DNA from: Salegentibacter mishustinae
GTDB lineage: Bacteria; Bacteroidota; Bacteroidia; Flavobacteriales; Flavobacteriaceae
Direction: 5' to 3'
Assembly: GCF_002900095.1 (NCBI RefSeq)
Contig: NZ_LLKN01000002.1
Span: 310,001 to 374,000, forward strand
DNA: 64,000 nucleotides
Position numbers and translations under genes: made by a program. Of this stretch, positions 37,293 through 45,438 are shown in pieces. Numbering within the stretch: position 1 is the first letter of the stretch; every line of letters starts with the position of its first letter. The notes below the pieces were generated by a model. That model worked only from the letters and a program-made list of their open reading frames with translations, was not told the DNA's origin and did no database searches.

Positions 37293-37428
37293 GCACAACA
37301 ACGTATAACGCAAATGGCGGGTTTCATAGAAAAGAAGTAAATTAGTTTCCATAAAAAACAAAATCATTAAGCCGACAAATTCGCATGCAAAACTCCGCGC
37401 CAATTGTCGTTATACGAGACCGTTGGCG
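37293..37428 (+). repeat. attC-like repeat 4 (type I)
   Basis: Runs from GCACAAC to GTTGGCG. Cassette 4 start GTTGTGCGT-AA-TTTAATT against reverse complement of end GTTGTGCGT-AG-TTTAATT, 17 positions with one mismatch. Confidence 0.85.
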
Positions 37429-37450
37429 ATAATTTTAACAAAGAAAACCT

Positions 37451-38842
37451 GTGAATAAAAAGAAGACAATAGATAGAATAGCAGAACTAATTGCAAGATT
37501 TAGAGCTGAAGTTGAAACTCTGAATAGTCAAAGCTTATATGATATAAATATTCACGCCGAAAATGTAATTATTCCAATTTTAAATTTTGTTTATGGCCTT
37601 AATTTAAAAAATGCCAATCTAGAAGAGAAAAATTACTCTGCGGTAGATTTAATTGATAAAGAAAATCGGGTTGCTATACAAGTAACATCTACAGCAAATT
37701 CAGAGAAAATAAAACATACTCTAGAACAATATAAAAAACATAAACAAAGAGATGAATTTGATTCATTATTGGTCTACATAATAACAAAAAAACAAAAATC
37801 ATATAATGATAAGAAGTTTGATGAAATTATCGATAGTGAATTTGAATTCAATTCATCGGAAAACATTCTAGACTTTGAAAATTTACTGTCTGAAATAAAT
37901 TCTTGGATTTCACTTCACAAGATTCAGGGCGTACTGGAATTATTTGAACAGGAATTTACCGATCAGAAACTTGAATATAGAAAACATATTTTAAAAAATA
38001 AGGATAAATTAACTAATGAAACCTTATATCCAAACCTTTTAGAAATTGAATTACCTGACAAAGTATTCGTTGGTAAAATTGGAATTAATAGAGATGAAAT
38101 AATTACTAAATCTTGGGAGACTAAATATAAATTGAAGAAAAGCGCTCCTGATAGAAGTGTACTTAATAGAGCTTTTGAACATTATAATATTCCATATTCT
38201 ACAGATTGGCACGTATTTGAAAAAAATATTATTTCATTTAAACAATTAGATAATAATTCTGAGCCCCTAAATAAATTAATAGAAATAGGTACGGTCGAAG
38301 AATTTTCAATAGATGAGTTTGCGGAAACAGGATATAAATATGAGCTTGCACTATCTAGATTAATTGATAATACAATTCAGGAGTTAGTCCATAAAAAAGA
38401 TATTCAATGGGTTCGTAAAGAAAGAATGTTCAGATTTCGACCACCAAAATTAATTAGATCAAGAAAGGTCCAATGGAAAAACAAAAAAACTGCAACTCGA
38501 ACAGTTGTGAAGGAGGTATGGAATAAGGATAGAACTCAAATTACTCATTTTCAACAATTATCTTTTAAAATTCAATCGTTTTTATCAGAAACAAGGTGGT
38601 TCTTAGCTATTACACCCACTTGGAGTTATACTTATAATGGTTACCAAGCTCATAAATTTGAGAGTGACTTAATTACACAAAAAAAGAAACTTGAATCAAA
38701 TAACGCGGTGTATCAGCACTTTATGTTCATATCTTATTGTTTAAACAATAAACTAAGTGAAGACGAAGAAGACTATAATCTAATAAACTTCAAAGAACCT
38801 TTCAAACTTGATCTAACATATAAAAGTCATTATGGAAATTAA
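37451..38842 (+). CDS. SMEK-APAZ protein, partner of short Argonaute (cassette 5)
   Basis: A 463-residue protein with GTG start. The N-terminal region (about 1-150) fits the SMEK domain: NIHAENVIIPILNFVYGLNL, then YSAVDLIDKENRVAIQVTST, whose D...QVT pattern is like a PD-(D/E)xK-type nuclease core. The remainder (about 190-463) is likely the APAZ region that pairs with a short Argonaute. It overlaps the next gene by 11 bases. In characterised short-pAgo systems the APAZ-bearing effector is triggered when Argonaute recognises invading nucleic acid, leading to cell death or dormancy. The effector activity here is inferred. Confidence 0.72.
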   Translation: MNKKKTIDRIAELIARFRAEVETLNSQSLYDINIHAENVIIPILNFVYGLNLKNANLEEKNYSAVDLIDKENRVAIQVTSTANSEKIKHTLEQYKKHKQRDEFDSLLVYIITKKQKSYNDKKFDEIIDSEFEFNSSENILDFENLLSEINSWISLHKIQGVLELFEQEFTDQKLEYRKHILKNKDKLTNETLYPNLLEIELPDKVFVGKIGINRDEIITKSWETKYKLKKSAPDRSVLNRAFEHYNIPYSTDWHVFEKNIISFKQLDNNSEPLNKLIEIGTVEEFSIDEFAETGYKYELALSRLIDNTIQELVHKKDIQWVRKERMFRFRPPKLIRSRKVQWKNKKTATRTVVKEVWNKDRTQITHFQQLSFKIQSFLSETRWFLAITPTWSYTYNGYQAHKFESDLITQKKKLESNNAVYQHFMFISYCLNNKLSEDEEDYNLINFKEPFKLDLTYKSHYGN

Positions 38843-40238
38843 ATTACTTGAAGAACCATTACTACAATTTCAGAATGGTGAACACGTATGTCCAAGAACA
38901 GGAATATTTCAATATGGTGTTGCAGATTTTGAAAAAGTGAGACCTGATAAAATAGTTTTGGGGTTTGTTGGAAACAGCGATAGTATTGGAAGTTTAATCA
39001 GTTGGATTAAATCTTGTAAAAGTCATATAGATCCCAAAAAAAGTAAGCAGCCCAATTTGTTTATGAATTTTCCAGGCTTCAATGAGAAAGTTGGCTTTAA
39101 AAGTGAGATTTCCTACGACGAAACATATGTTCGAAAAATCAACAATTCGATTTTTGAAAAAGTAAAAAAATCTTCTGAAGATATTAATGATTTAATTATT
39201 AAAGGAGTTGATTTGTTTCTTACAGAGATTAAATTTTTGGCAAAAAATAAGAATCCAGACGTAATATTATGCGTTTTAGACGAGAAATTCACTAATATGG
39301 TTTATGGTACCAAAACGGTGGAAATCGAAGAAGAAGATGATGATAATAGTCTTTCAATAGAAGTTAATTTTAGACGCTTACTAAAAGCAAAAGCCATGGA
39401 ATATAATATTCCAATTCAAATTGTTAGAGATAGAATTGTAGAGCCGTCTAAAGACATGCAAGATGAAGCCACAATAGCCTGGAATTTTTTTACGGCACTA
39501 TATTATAAAGCTTCAGGAACACCATGGGCTCTAAAAAAAGATTCGACAAGTAATACTTGTTTTGCAGGAATAAGCTTTTATAAGAGCAGAGATAAGCAAA
39601 CTACTCAAACTAGTGTTACTCAAATTTTCAACGAACAAGGTAATGGTGTAATTCTTAGAGGTACACCTGTTAAGGAAAGTAAAAAAGATAAACAACCGCA
39701 TTTATCGGAAAAGCAGGCATTTGATCTACTCTATAATTCTCTTAAAGAATACTATGAAGCTGTAAAAATTTATCCGCAACGGTTAGTTATACATAAAAGT
39801 TCAAATTATTCGGAAGATGAAATTGAAGGTTTTCAACAAGTTGCTGAAAAAATGAATATCAATTCATTAGATCTAGTTACGATAATGCCAACAAATTTTC
39901 GTTTATATAGAGAAGGTAATTATCCTCCATTTCGAGGTACGATGCTGAGTCTCGACAAACAAAGACACTTTTTATATACAAGAGGTTTTGTAGATTATTA
40001 CGGTACTTATCCAGGTAGATATATTCCAAGCCCAATAGAAATAAGACTTTTCTCCTATGATGAATCACCTGAACAAATTTGTAATGAAATTTTATCATTA
40101 ACAAAGATGAATTGGAACAATACACAGTTTGATAGAAAATTTCCTATTACAATAGATTGCAGTCGGAATGTTGGAGAAGTTTTAAAATATTTGAGTGATG
40201 ACCAAAAACCTCAGATTAAATATAGTTTCTATATGTAA
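38832..40238 (+). CDS. short prokaryotic Argonaute (MID-PIWI) (cassette 5)
   Basis: A 468-residue protein with the short-pAgo layout, MID then PIWI, and no N or PAZ domain. Recognisable stretches: YGVADFEKVRPDKIVLGFVG near the start, ALYYKASGTPWALKKDS and CFAGISFYKS (PIWI core), RLVIHKSSNYSEDEIEGF, and the C-terminal LSLTKMNWNNTQFDRKFPIT. I cannot identify a complete DEDX slicer tetrad, as expected for short pAgos, which act as guide-dependent sensors. It overlaps the SMEK-APAZ gene, so the two are one operon in a single cassette. Confidence 0.88.
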   Translation: MEIKLLEEPLLQFQNGEHVCPRTGIFQYGVADFEKVRPDKIVLGFVGNSDSIGSLISWIKSCKSHIDPKKSKQPNLFMNFPGFNEKVGFKSEISYDETYVRKINNSIFEKVKKSSEDINDLIIKGVDLFLTEIKFLAKNKNPDVILCVLDEKFTNMVYGTKTVEIEEEDDDNSLSIEVNFRRLLKAKAMEYNIPIQIVRDRIVEPSKDMQDEATIAWNFFTALYYKASGTPWALKKDSTSNTCFAGISFYKSRDKQTTQTSVTQIFNEQGNGVILRGTPVKESKKDKQPHLSEKQAFDLLYNSLKEYYEAVKIYPQRLVIHKSSNYSEDEIEGFQQVAEKMNINSLDLVTIMPTNFRLYREGNYPPFRGTMLSLDKQRHFLYTRGFVDYYGTYPGRYIPSPIEIRLFSYDESPEQICNEILSLTKMNWNNTQFDRKFPITIDCSRNVGEVLKYLSDDQKPQIKYSFYM

Positions 40239-40244
40239 AACTAT

Positions 40245-40378
40245 CGCCAACATCGGTTCACCGCAAATAACGGGTAATTGTAGAAAAAGTGTAATTTTAG
40301 AAACCAGGAAAGAAAATGGTTAAGCCGACAAGTCCGCGTCCCTACTCCCGTAACTTGCGGTAACCGTAACCGTTGGCA
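40245..40378 (+). repeat. attC-like repeat 5 (type II)
   Basis: Runs from CGCCAAC to GTTGGCA. Cassette 5 start GTTGGCGAT-AA-TTTTA against reverse complement of end GTTGGCGAT-AG-TTTTA. Confidence 0.85.
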
Positions 40379-40565
40379 ACAAGAACGATGATAATTCATT
40401 TTAAAAAGAATGTTTTGATTAACAAGAAAATCATTAAGACCTATTTTTTAATAAATTCACAAGCAACCAAACCAATTTTGATGCATCTTATATAAGAGGT
40501 GAAAAAAATCTAAAATTAATGAATAGAGAAAATTAGAAATTTATCAAATTTAAAATGGATGAATT

Positions 40566-41000
40566 ATGAGAAATATAGTTTTAATATTTAGCATTCTAAT
40601 AACCTTAGTTTCATGTAGCAAAAACGAAAAAGATAATCCAACTGACAATTCTATTAATGGGACTTGGCAACTAATTGGAAGAACTGCAAATAACGTTGAT
40701 GGATCACCAAACGATTGGGAGCAAGTTGAGAATGGCTATAAGATCACTTTTAACGAAGATTTCACTTATGAATCTGAAATAAGTCCAGCAAATTGTAATG
40801 AAATTGATAGTAGCATCTATTTAATTGAAAATGAATCTGAATTAAATATCATAGAAACTACTATTACATGCATCAATCCTGAAGTATTCTTTCAAAGTAC
40901 CCATTCATACAGTTTTGATAAAAATGGTCACTTAAATTTAAAACCTATAGAGCCAGGTTGTCCAGAAGGCTGTACTTTTAAGTTTAGGAAGATTGAATAA
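40566..41000 (+). CDS. lipocalin-like lipoprotein (cassette 6)
   Basis: A 144-residue lipoprotein: signal MRNIVLIFSILITLVSC (Cys 17), then NGTWQLIGRTANNVDGS and YKITFNEDFTYESEI, the beginning of the lipocalin-like pattern common in Bacteroidota lipoproteins. Four further Cys residues could form disulfides. Function is unknown. A long leader (about 190 bases) separates it from the cassette start. Confidence 0.7.
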   Translation: MRNIVLIFSILITLVSCSKNEKDNPTDNSINGTWQLIGRTANNVDGSPNDWEQVENGYKITFNEDFTYESEISPANCNEIDSSIYLIENESELNIIETTITCINPEVFFQSTHSYSFDKNGHLNLKPIEPGCPEGCTFKFRKIE

Positions 41001-41087
41001 TTACATTTTTTATAAACCAAACTCAAAAACAAATCTTGTTTGCCTGAAATTCGGTTTAATAAACAAGATTGGGAAAATCGTTCCGGT

Positions 41088-41204
41088 TGCCAACAACGGT
41101 TCACCGCAAATAAGCGGCAGCGTTAAAAATAAATTATTTAACTTAACCAACAAACCAAACCTAAGCCGACAAATCCGCGTCCCTTACTCCGCCAACTGGC
41201 GATA
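41088..41204 (+). repeat. attC-like repeat 6 (type III), interrupted by IS110 copy 1
   Basis: The left part runs from TGCCAAC to about GGCGATA. The 3' remainder ACCGAGACCGTTGTAT is found at 42550-42565 after the IS. Cassette 6 start GTTGGCAAC-AA-GAACGAT against reverse complement of its end GTTGGCAAC-CG-GAACGAT. Confidence 0.8.
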
Positions 41205-42549
41205 GGTACTGTGTTATAAAACAAATATTTTTGATTAAAGTTTTAGGAAGAAGTCAATGCTAAATTGCTTCTATCCTGTGCAGCAAGGACTTCGGTTCTT
41301 GCTGTCTTTTTTTGTTCATATTCCGGATCATAATTGATCTCATTCTTCCATAAGCTGTACATCAGTACTAATAACTTGCGCTCTACCGCCACCAAAGCAA
41401 TCATAGGTTTAGCCTTAGTAGGTTTCACGCGTTCATAGAACTTCTTCAATGTGGGATTACATCGAACAGCGGTCATCGCCGGCATATAAAGTGCCCGACG
41501 GATATTTTTATTCCCTTTCTTACTAATTCTGGTCTTGCCTTTATAAGCTCCAGATTCTTTCAGCACTACATCAAACCCTGCGTAACTCGTAAGTTGCTTG
41601 GCGTTGGTAAAACCAGTGAAACCTAAGGTTTCACCTACTACCGTAGCTGCAGACACAAAAGAGATTCCCGGAATACTTTCCAAATGCTTTATTCTACCCT
41701 TTAAATAAGAGCTGGCATTGATCAATTCCATCATCTCTTTCTCTATTTCCTCCAATTGCCTAGCAATCAATTTTAAGCGTTGTTTATAACGTCTTAATTC
41801 TCGTTTGTTGCTGTATACAGAATGTTCACTAGCATGAAGCCTATTCTTTTCTATTTGCTTCTCCTTTAACAAAAATGAACGTTCCCTACTAAGACCTTTT
41901 AATTCTCTTAAAATTGGATCAGGTGGTGTCCATAAAGGTAATGCTCGTTCACAGCCAAGCATAGCTAGCATACGGCTATCCAATGCATCAGTTTTGGATC
42001 TTTGGTCCAGACTTTGGGCATAACGCTTAACACGACCAGATTGCATCACGCTCACATTAAAACCAGCTTCATAGAGGTAGTACACAAAGGCTTCATGATA
42101 GATACCTGTAGATTCCATTACAATCCACAGATTCTCACGAGAGGCTACTTGCTTATCAAGCCATCGTATTAGTTTTTTAAATCCGGGAAGATCATTACTA
42201 ACTTCAAAAGGATCTTCAAACTCTTTTGTTAGGTTAACCGTTAGGCGGCAAAGACAGACGGCCAGATTATCTTTAGATACATCTACTCCCAAGGCTACTT
42301 TTAAAATGTGGTGCTCCATAATTGTTTAATTATAAACCCAATTCTCCATCACTTTTGCTCGTCTTTGATACGATCTCTAAAAAGGATCCAGGTACTGTTC
42401 AAGTTCTGAGAGAAAAATGGAAGGGTGGAATTTCTATCGCACGATATCATTAAATAAAATGTATCTACCGAAACCTCATTATCCCTTCCATTGGTTTAAT
42501 TATTAATTCCTATTTTTAGCTAAATTACCTCGATAAAGCTAACATACGA
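41205..42549 (-). mobile_element. IS110-family insertion sequence, copy 1
   Basis: About 1.35 kb holding one transposase (41243-42319). Edges were inferred from where repeat 6 breaks and resumes, so they are uncertain by a few bases. The 5' non-coding part (42320-42549, about 230 bases) is long enough for the bridge RNA known from IS110 elements. The 3' non-coding part is under 40 bases. No terminal inverted repeats are evident, as usual for this family. Confidence 0.75.
41243..42319 (-). CDS. IS110-family transposase (copy 1, intact)
   Basis: A 358-residue protein with an N-terminal DEDD RuvC-like domain (GVDVSKDNLAV Asp; VMESTGIYHE Glu; RSKTDALDSRMLA Asp pair) and a C-terminal Transposase_20 domain (LESIPGISFVSAATVVGE, then LTSYAGFDVVLKESG and the catalytic-Ser region). 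The frame is uninterrupted, so it may be active. In this family recombination is directed by a bridge RNA from the non-coding end. Confidence 0.93.
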   Translation of the reverse strand: MEHHILKVALGVDVSKDNLAVCLCRLTVNLTKEFEDPFEVSNDLPGFKKLIRWLDKQVASRENLWIVMESTGIYHEAFVYYLYEAGFNVSVMQSGRVKRYAQSLDQRSKTDALDSRMLAMLGCERALPLWTPPDPILRELKGLSRERSFLLKEKQIEKNRLHASEHSVYSNKRELRRYKQRLKLIARQLEEIEKEMMELINASSYLKGRIKHLESIPGISFVSAATVVGETLGFTGFTNAKQLTSYAGFDVVLKESGAYKGKTRISKKGNKNIRRALYMPAMTAVRCNPTLKKFYERVKPTKAKPMIALVAVERKLLVLMYSLWKNEINYDPEYEQKKTARTEVLAAQDRSNLALTSS

Positions 42550-42595
42550 ACCGAGACCGTTGTATGCAATTGTTCACAAAATTCCGCTGACTAAA

Positions 42596-43252
42596 ATGAG
42601 TGAATTAATAGAAAGATCTAATAGTATTAAATTTTATCACGATTGTGATTTTAATTTAGAGTCCACCTATTTTGATGCAAAAAAGAAACTTTTCGAATTA
42701 ACCTTCTCAATTAATCAAGCTAGTTATGATGTTCCAATTGAGCATGAAGAATGGAAAATAAAATGTGAAGAAACAATCGATTTTCGAGGTTTTAATAATA
42801 AAATTCTTTTGCCCTATATAAAAATAGAAATTATAGAAAAACATCCTTTACTCTTAGAATACCAAGAAGGCAAAACCGACTTTTTCATAAAAGATGCTCC
42901 TTTAAATTTGAATGAATTCTATGGAGAGATTAGTATGATTCTGGAAAAAGAGTTTGGTAATTGGATAAAACTTGATGATTTATTCTGGAATTTAGAAGAT
43001 TGTTTTACAAAGGATAAAGAGAAATATTTAGCGATATCTGATTCATTGCTTGAAACGGTTAAAACAATATGTGGTAAATATAATATCCACTATAGATCTG
43101 GAAAAAGGCAAACTGGGAAAGACCTGGGATTCTATAATAAACCAAACTCTAAATTATTAATTTTTGGAAATACTGATGTTTGTCCCAATCACTATAATTT
43201 CAAACAACATTATGTAATTGCAAAAAATTTCGAATTTGAAAGAATAAAATAA
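42596..43252 (+). CDS. hypothetical protein (cassette 7)
   Basis: A 218-residue protein from the ATG at 42596. A longer reading from a TTG at 42560 would begin inside the cassette's GTTGTAT core, so I reject that start. The sequence is mixed alpha-beta and acidic, with no signal, membrane helix or known motif that I recognise. Stretches include NLESTYFDAKKKLFELTFSI and LDDLFWNLEDCF. Sole gene of its cassette. Confidence 0.7.
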   Translation: MSELIERSNSIKFYHDCDFNLESTYFDAKKKLFELTFSINQASYDVPIEHEEWKIKCEETIDFRGFNNKILLPYIKIEIIEKHPLLLEYQEGKTDFFIKDAPLNLNEFYGEISMILEKEFGNWIKLDDLFWNLEDCFTKDKEKYLAISDSLLETVKTICGKYNIHYRSGKRQTGKDLGFYNKPNSKLLIFGNTDVCPNHYNFKQHYVIAKNFEFERIK

Positions 43253-43267
43253 ATCCAGAACAACAGC

Positions 43268-43400
43268 ATACAACATCGGTTCATCGCCAATAAGCGGCAC
43301 CGTTAGTAAGAAAATAATTAACTTGACCAACAACAAAATACTAAGCCGACAAATCCGCGTCCCTTACTCCGCCAACTGGCGATAACCGAGATCGTTAAAT
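43268..43400 (+). repeat. attC-like repeat 7 (type III), abutting IS110 copy 2
   Basis: Runs from ATACAAC to GTTAAAT. Cassette 7 start GTTGTATGC-AA-TTGTTC against reverse complement of end GTTGTATGC-TG-TTGTTC. The 3' edge is ambiguous because the IS begins at or just inside it. Confidence 0.8.
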
Positions 43401-44609
43401 CCAAGCTTTTTCTACTATTTCTCAGGCAGCAAATTTGTGTAGTTCCACATATGGGGTTCCCCTTTTAACCACCGCAAATACCCTGGATAAAAGCTTATTG
43501 CGTACATTGTTTAGTGCAATCATTTTTAATTTACCTTCTTCTCGCTTTTTCTTATAATAATGTCTCAATTCACTATCGTATTGAATGGCTGTACAGGCCG
43601 CCATACTAAGCAAGCTCTTCATTTGACGATCTCCCATTGGGTGGCATTTCCGTTTTTTATGAATACTACTTCCCGAACTATGGCCAAAGGGAGCCGTCCC
43701 ACAATAACTGGAGAATTGTCGCCAACTATCAAAACGTTTAAAATTATTGGTATGGTAGAGCAACTGGGCGCCTACAACCAAACCTATACCCTTTAAGGAA
43801 GTGATCAACTTATAATTTTGCGATAATGCTTCAGAAGTCTTGATAAGTGTTTTTAACTGCTTCTCTACTTTATTTATTTGAGATGTTAGATGAGTAATAG
43901 AACTAACAAGTGTCTTGCAACAGGTATCGGTAGAACTACTGCTTAGTAATTTCTTTAACTCTGACAGTGTGCTTTTCAATCCCGTACGATTACGTACCAA
44001 CTGATCACGCAAAGCAAGCAATCTGCCCACCTCTAATAGTTCATTATCTTTCAGCTCACTTGGAGAAAGTTCCTCTCGGTGAAGCCAACCATACCGAGCG
44101 ATCATTATCGCGTCTATCACATCATTCTTCTCTCTGATCACTCCGGAAGAACGTTTGATTACCACGGGAATTTCCTGCACATATACTTGTTTCTTTGAGG
44201 CTAAGTACATCGCTAACTTCAAGGAATAATGGCCGGTATTCTCAAAGCAGAAAAATACTCTTTGTCCCTTAACCTTAGCCTATTTAAGCAAAGCTTTATA
44301 ACCCGCTACGTCATTACTAAACTCACGGTGGGAACCACCATTGTGACTATAGGCATCTAACTTGTTTTTTGAAACATCAATTCCGATTACTTCTTGGTAA
44401 TTTTTCATATTTTTAAAAAATTATTGTTTGAAGGGCGCATTAACTAACTCCTTTAACGGGTCCATAAAAGACCTGGTATTCCAAATGGTTCTTGCTACCC
44501 GTATGAAGAATGGAGGACTCTTACGGATATTGGACCTGAAATCTAGAGACCGTTTTAGTTCTCCTCCTTCTTCATTTCAAAGGTATATTTATTAATAAGC
44601 GAAGTAAAG
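43391..44609 (-). mobile_element. IS110-family insertion sequence, copy 2 (different from copy 1)
   Basis: About 1.2 kb with one broken transposase. The left flank reads GATAACCGAG and the right flank GAGACCGTTGCCC, so the element sits in or directly beside the 3' arm of an attC-like repeat. About 200 bases of non-coding sequence lie 5' of the transposase start (44409-44609). Confidence 0.65.
43422..44408 (-). pseudogene. IS110-family transposase with in-frame stop (copy 2)
   Basis: Reading from the ATG at 44408 gives MKNYQEVIGIDVSKNKLDAY, the normal IS110 start with catalytic Asp. Codon 43 is TAG (44282-44280). The same frame continues to 43422 with FENTGHYSLKL, VIDAIMIARYG and the Transposase_20 region (LKGIGLVVGAQLLYH, FSSYCGTAPFGHSSGSS), 328 codons in total. 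The open part alone (43422-44222) lacks the first RuvC Asp. The stop probably inactivates it unless suppressed. Confidence 0.85.
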
Positions 44610-44622
44610 GAGACCGTTGCCC
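44610..44622 (+). repeat. attC-like 3' remnant right of IS110 copy 2
   Basis: GAGACCGTTGCCC is the conserved 3' end of the array repeats and begins cassette 8. The rest of the palindrome is missing or is the left part before the IS. Confidence 0.6.
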
Positions 44623-44647
44623 ACAATACACAAAATTCGAATAAAGA

Positions 44648-45292
44648 ATGAAAGTAGAAAATGCATATAATATCTGGGCTGACCAATACGATACGAACTC
44701 AAATAAAACCAGAGATTTAGATACTAAATCTACAATTGAAACATTGAGTAAACTTGAGTTCTCAAGCGTTATCGAGCTAGGTTGCGGAACAGGAAAGAAT
44801 ACAATTTTCCTAATAAAAAAAGCTGAGAAGATAATTGGTTTAGATTTTTCTCAAGAAATGTTGAATAAAGCGAAACTGAAAATTAATGATAAACGAGTTA
44901 AATTTCGGAAAGCAGATTTGACAACTGAATGGAAAATTGATAATGACTCTGCAGATTTAATAACCTGTAATTTAGTTCTTGAACATATTGAAGATTTGGA
45001 TTTTATTTTTTACCAGGCGAATAAAAAACTTAAAAACGGAGGAGCTTTTTTTATAAGTGAACTTCATCCTTTTAAACAATATTCTGGCAGTAAAGCAAAA
45101 TTTGAAACCGAAAACGGAACACAAGAATTAGAAACTTATGTTCATCATATTTCTGAATATTTAAACGTAGCGAGCGAAAACGGATTTGAATTGGTGGAAT
45201 TGAAAGAATGGTTTGACGAAGAAAATCAAATTGGAATTCCACGACTAATTGGAATAGTATTTAGAAAAAGTACTGTGGGCAACAACGTATAA
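44648..45292 (+). CDS. class I SAM-dependent methyltransferase (cassette 8)
   Basis: A 214-residue protein. It has motif I VIELGCGTGKNT (about 40-51), IIGLDFSQEML (motif II Asp), KFRKADLT, ADLITCNLVLEHIEDLD (motif IV region) and LKNGGAFFISELHP. It belongs to the UbiE/COQ5-like methyltransferase group, so a small-molecule substrate is likely, but it cannot be named. The final residues run into the cassette's terminal repeat. Confidence 0.88.
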   Translation: MKVENAYNIWADQYDTNSNKTRDLDTKSTIETLSKLEFSSVIELGCGTGKNTIFLIKKAEKIIGLDFSQEMLNKAKLKINDKRVKFRKADLTTEWKIDNDSADLITCNLVLEHIEDLDFIFYQANKKLKNGGAFFISELHPFKQYSGSKAKFETENGTQELETYVHHISEYLNVASENGFELVELKEWFDEENQIGIPRLIGIVFRKSTVGNNV

Positions 45293-45411
45293 CGCAAATG
45301 GCGGGTTTCGTAAAAAAACTAAATTAGTTTCCATAATAAACAAAAACGTTGGGCCGACAAATCCGCTTCCATAATTCCGCGCCACTTGTCGTTATACGAG
45401 ACCGTGGCCAA
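45277..45411 (+). repeat. attC-like repeat 8 (type I)
   Basis: Runs from GGGCAAC to GTGGCC. Cassette 8 start GTTGCCCAC-AA-TAC against reverse complement of end GTTGCCCAC-AG-TAC. The right core reads CCGTGGCC instead of CCGTTGTGGCC, a 3-base loss compared with what the next cassette's end predicts. Confidence 0.8.
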
Positions 45412-45438
45412 TACTTAAGAAAAATTAAAATATAAAAC

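Noticed and set aside
42560-42595. TTG start adding 12 residues to the cassette 7 protein
   Set aside because: It lies inside the GTTGTATGC recombination core and its sequence is dictated by that core.
43394-44615. A separate cassette beginning GTTAAATCC and holding only IS110 copy 2
   Set aside because: Possible, but no matching end (GGATTTAAC) is found before the next core. Insertion of the IS in or next to repeat 7 explains the data with fewer steps.
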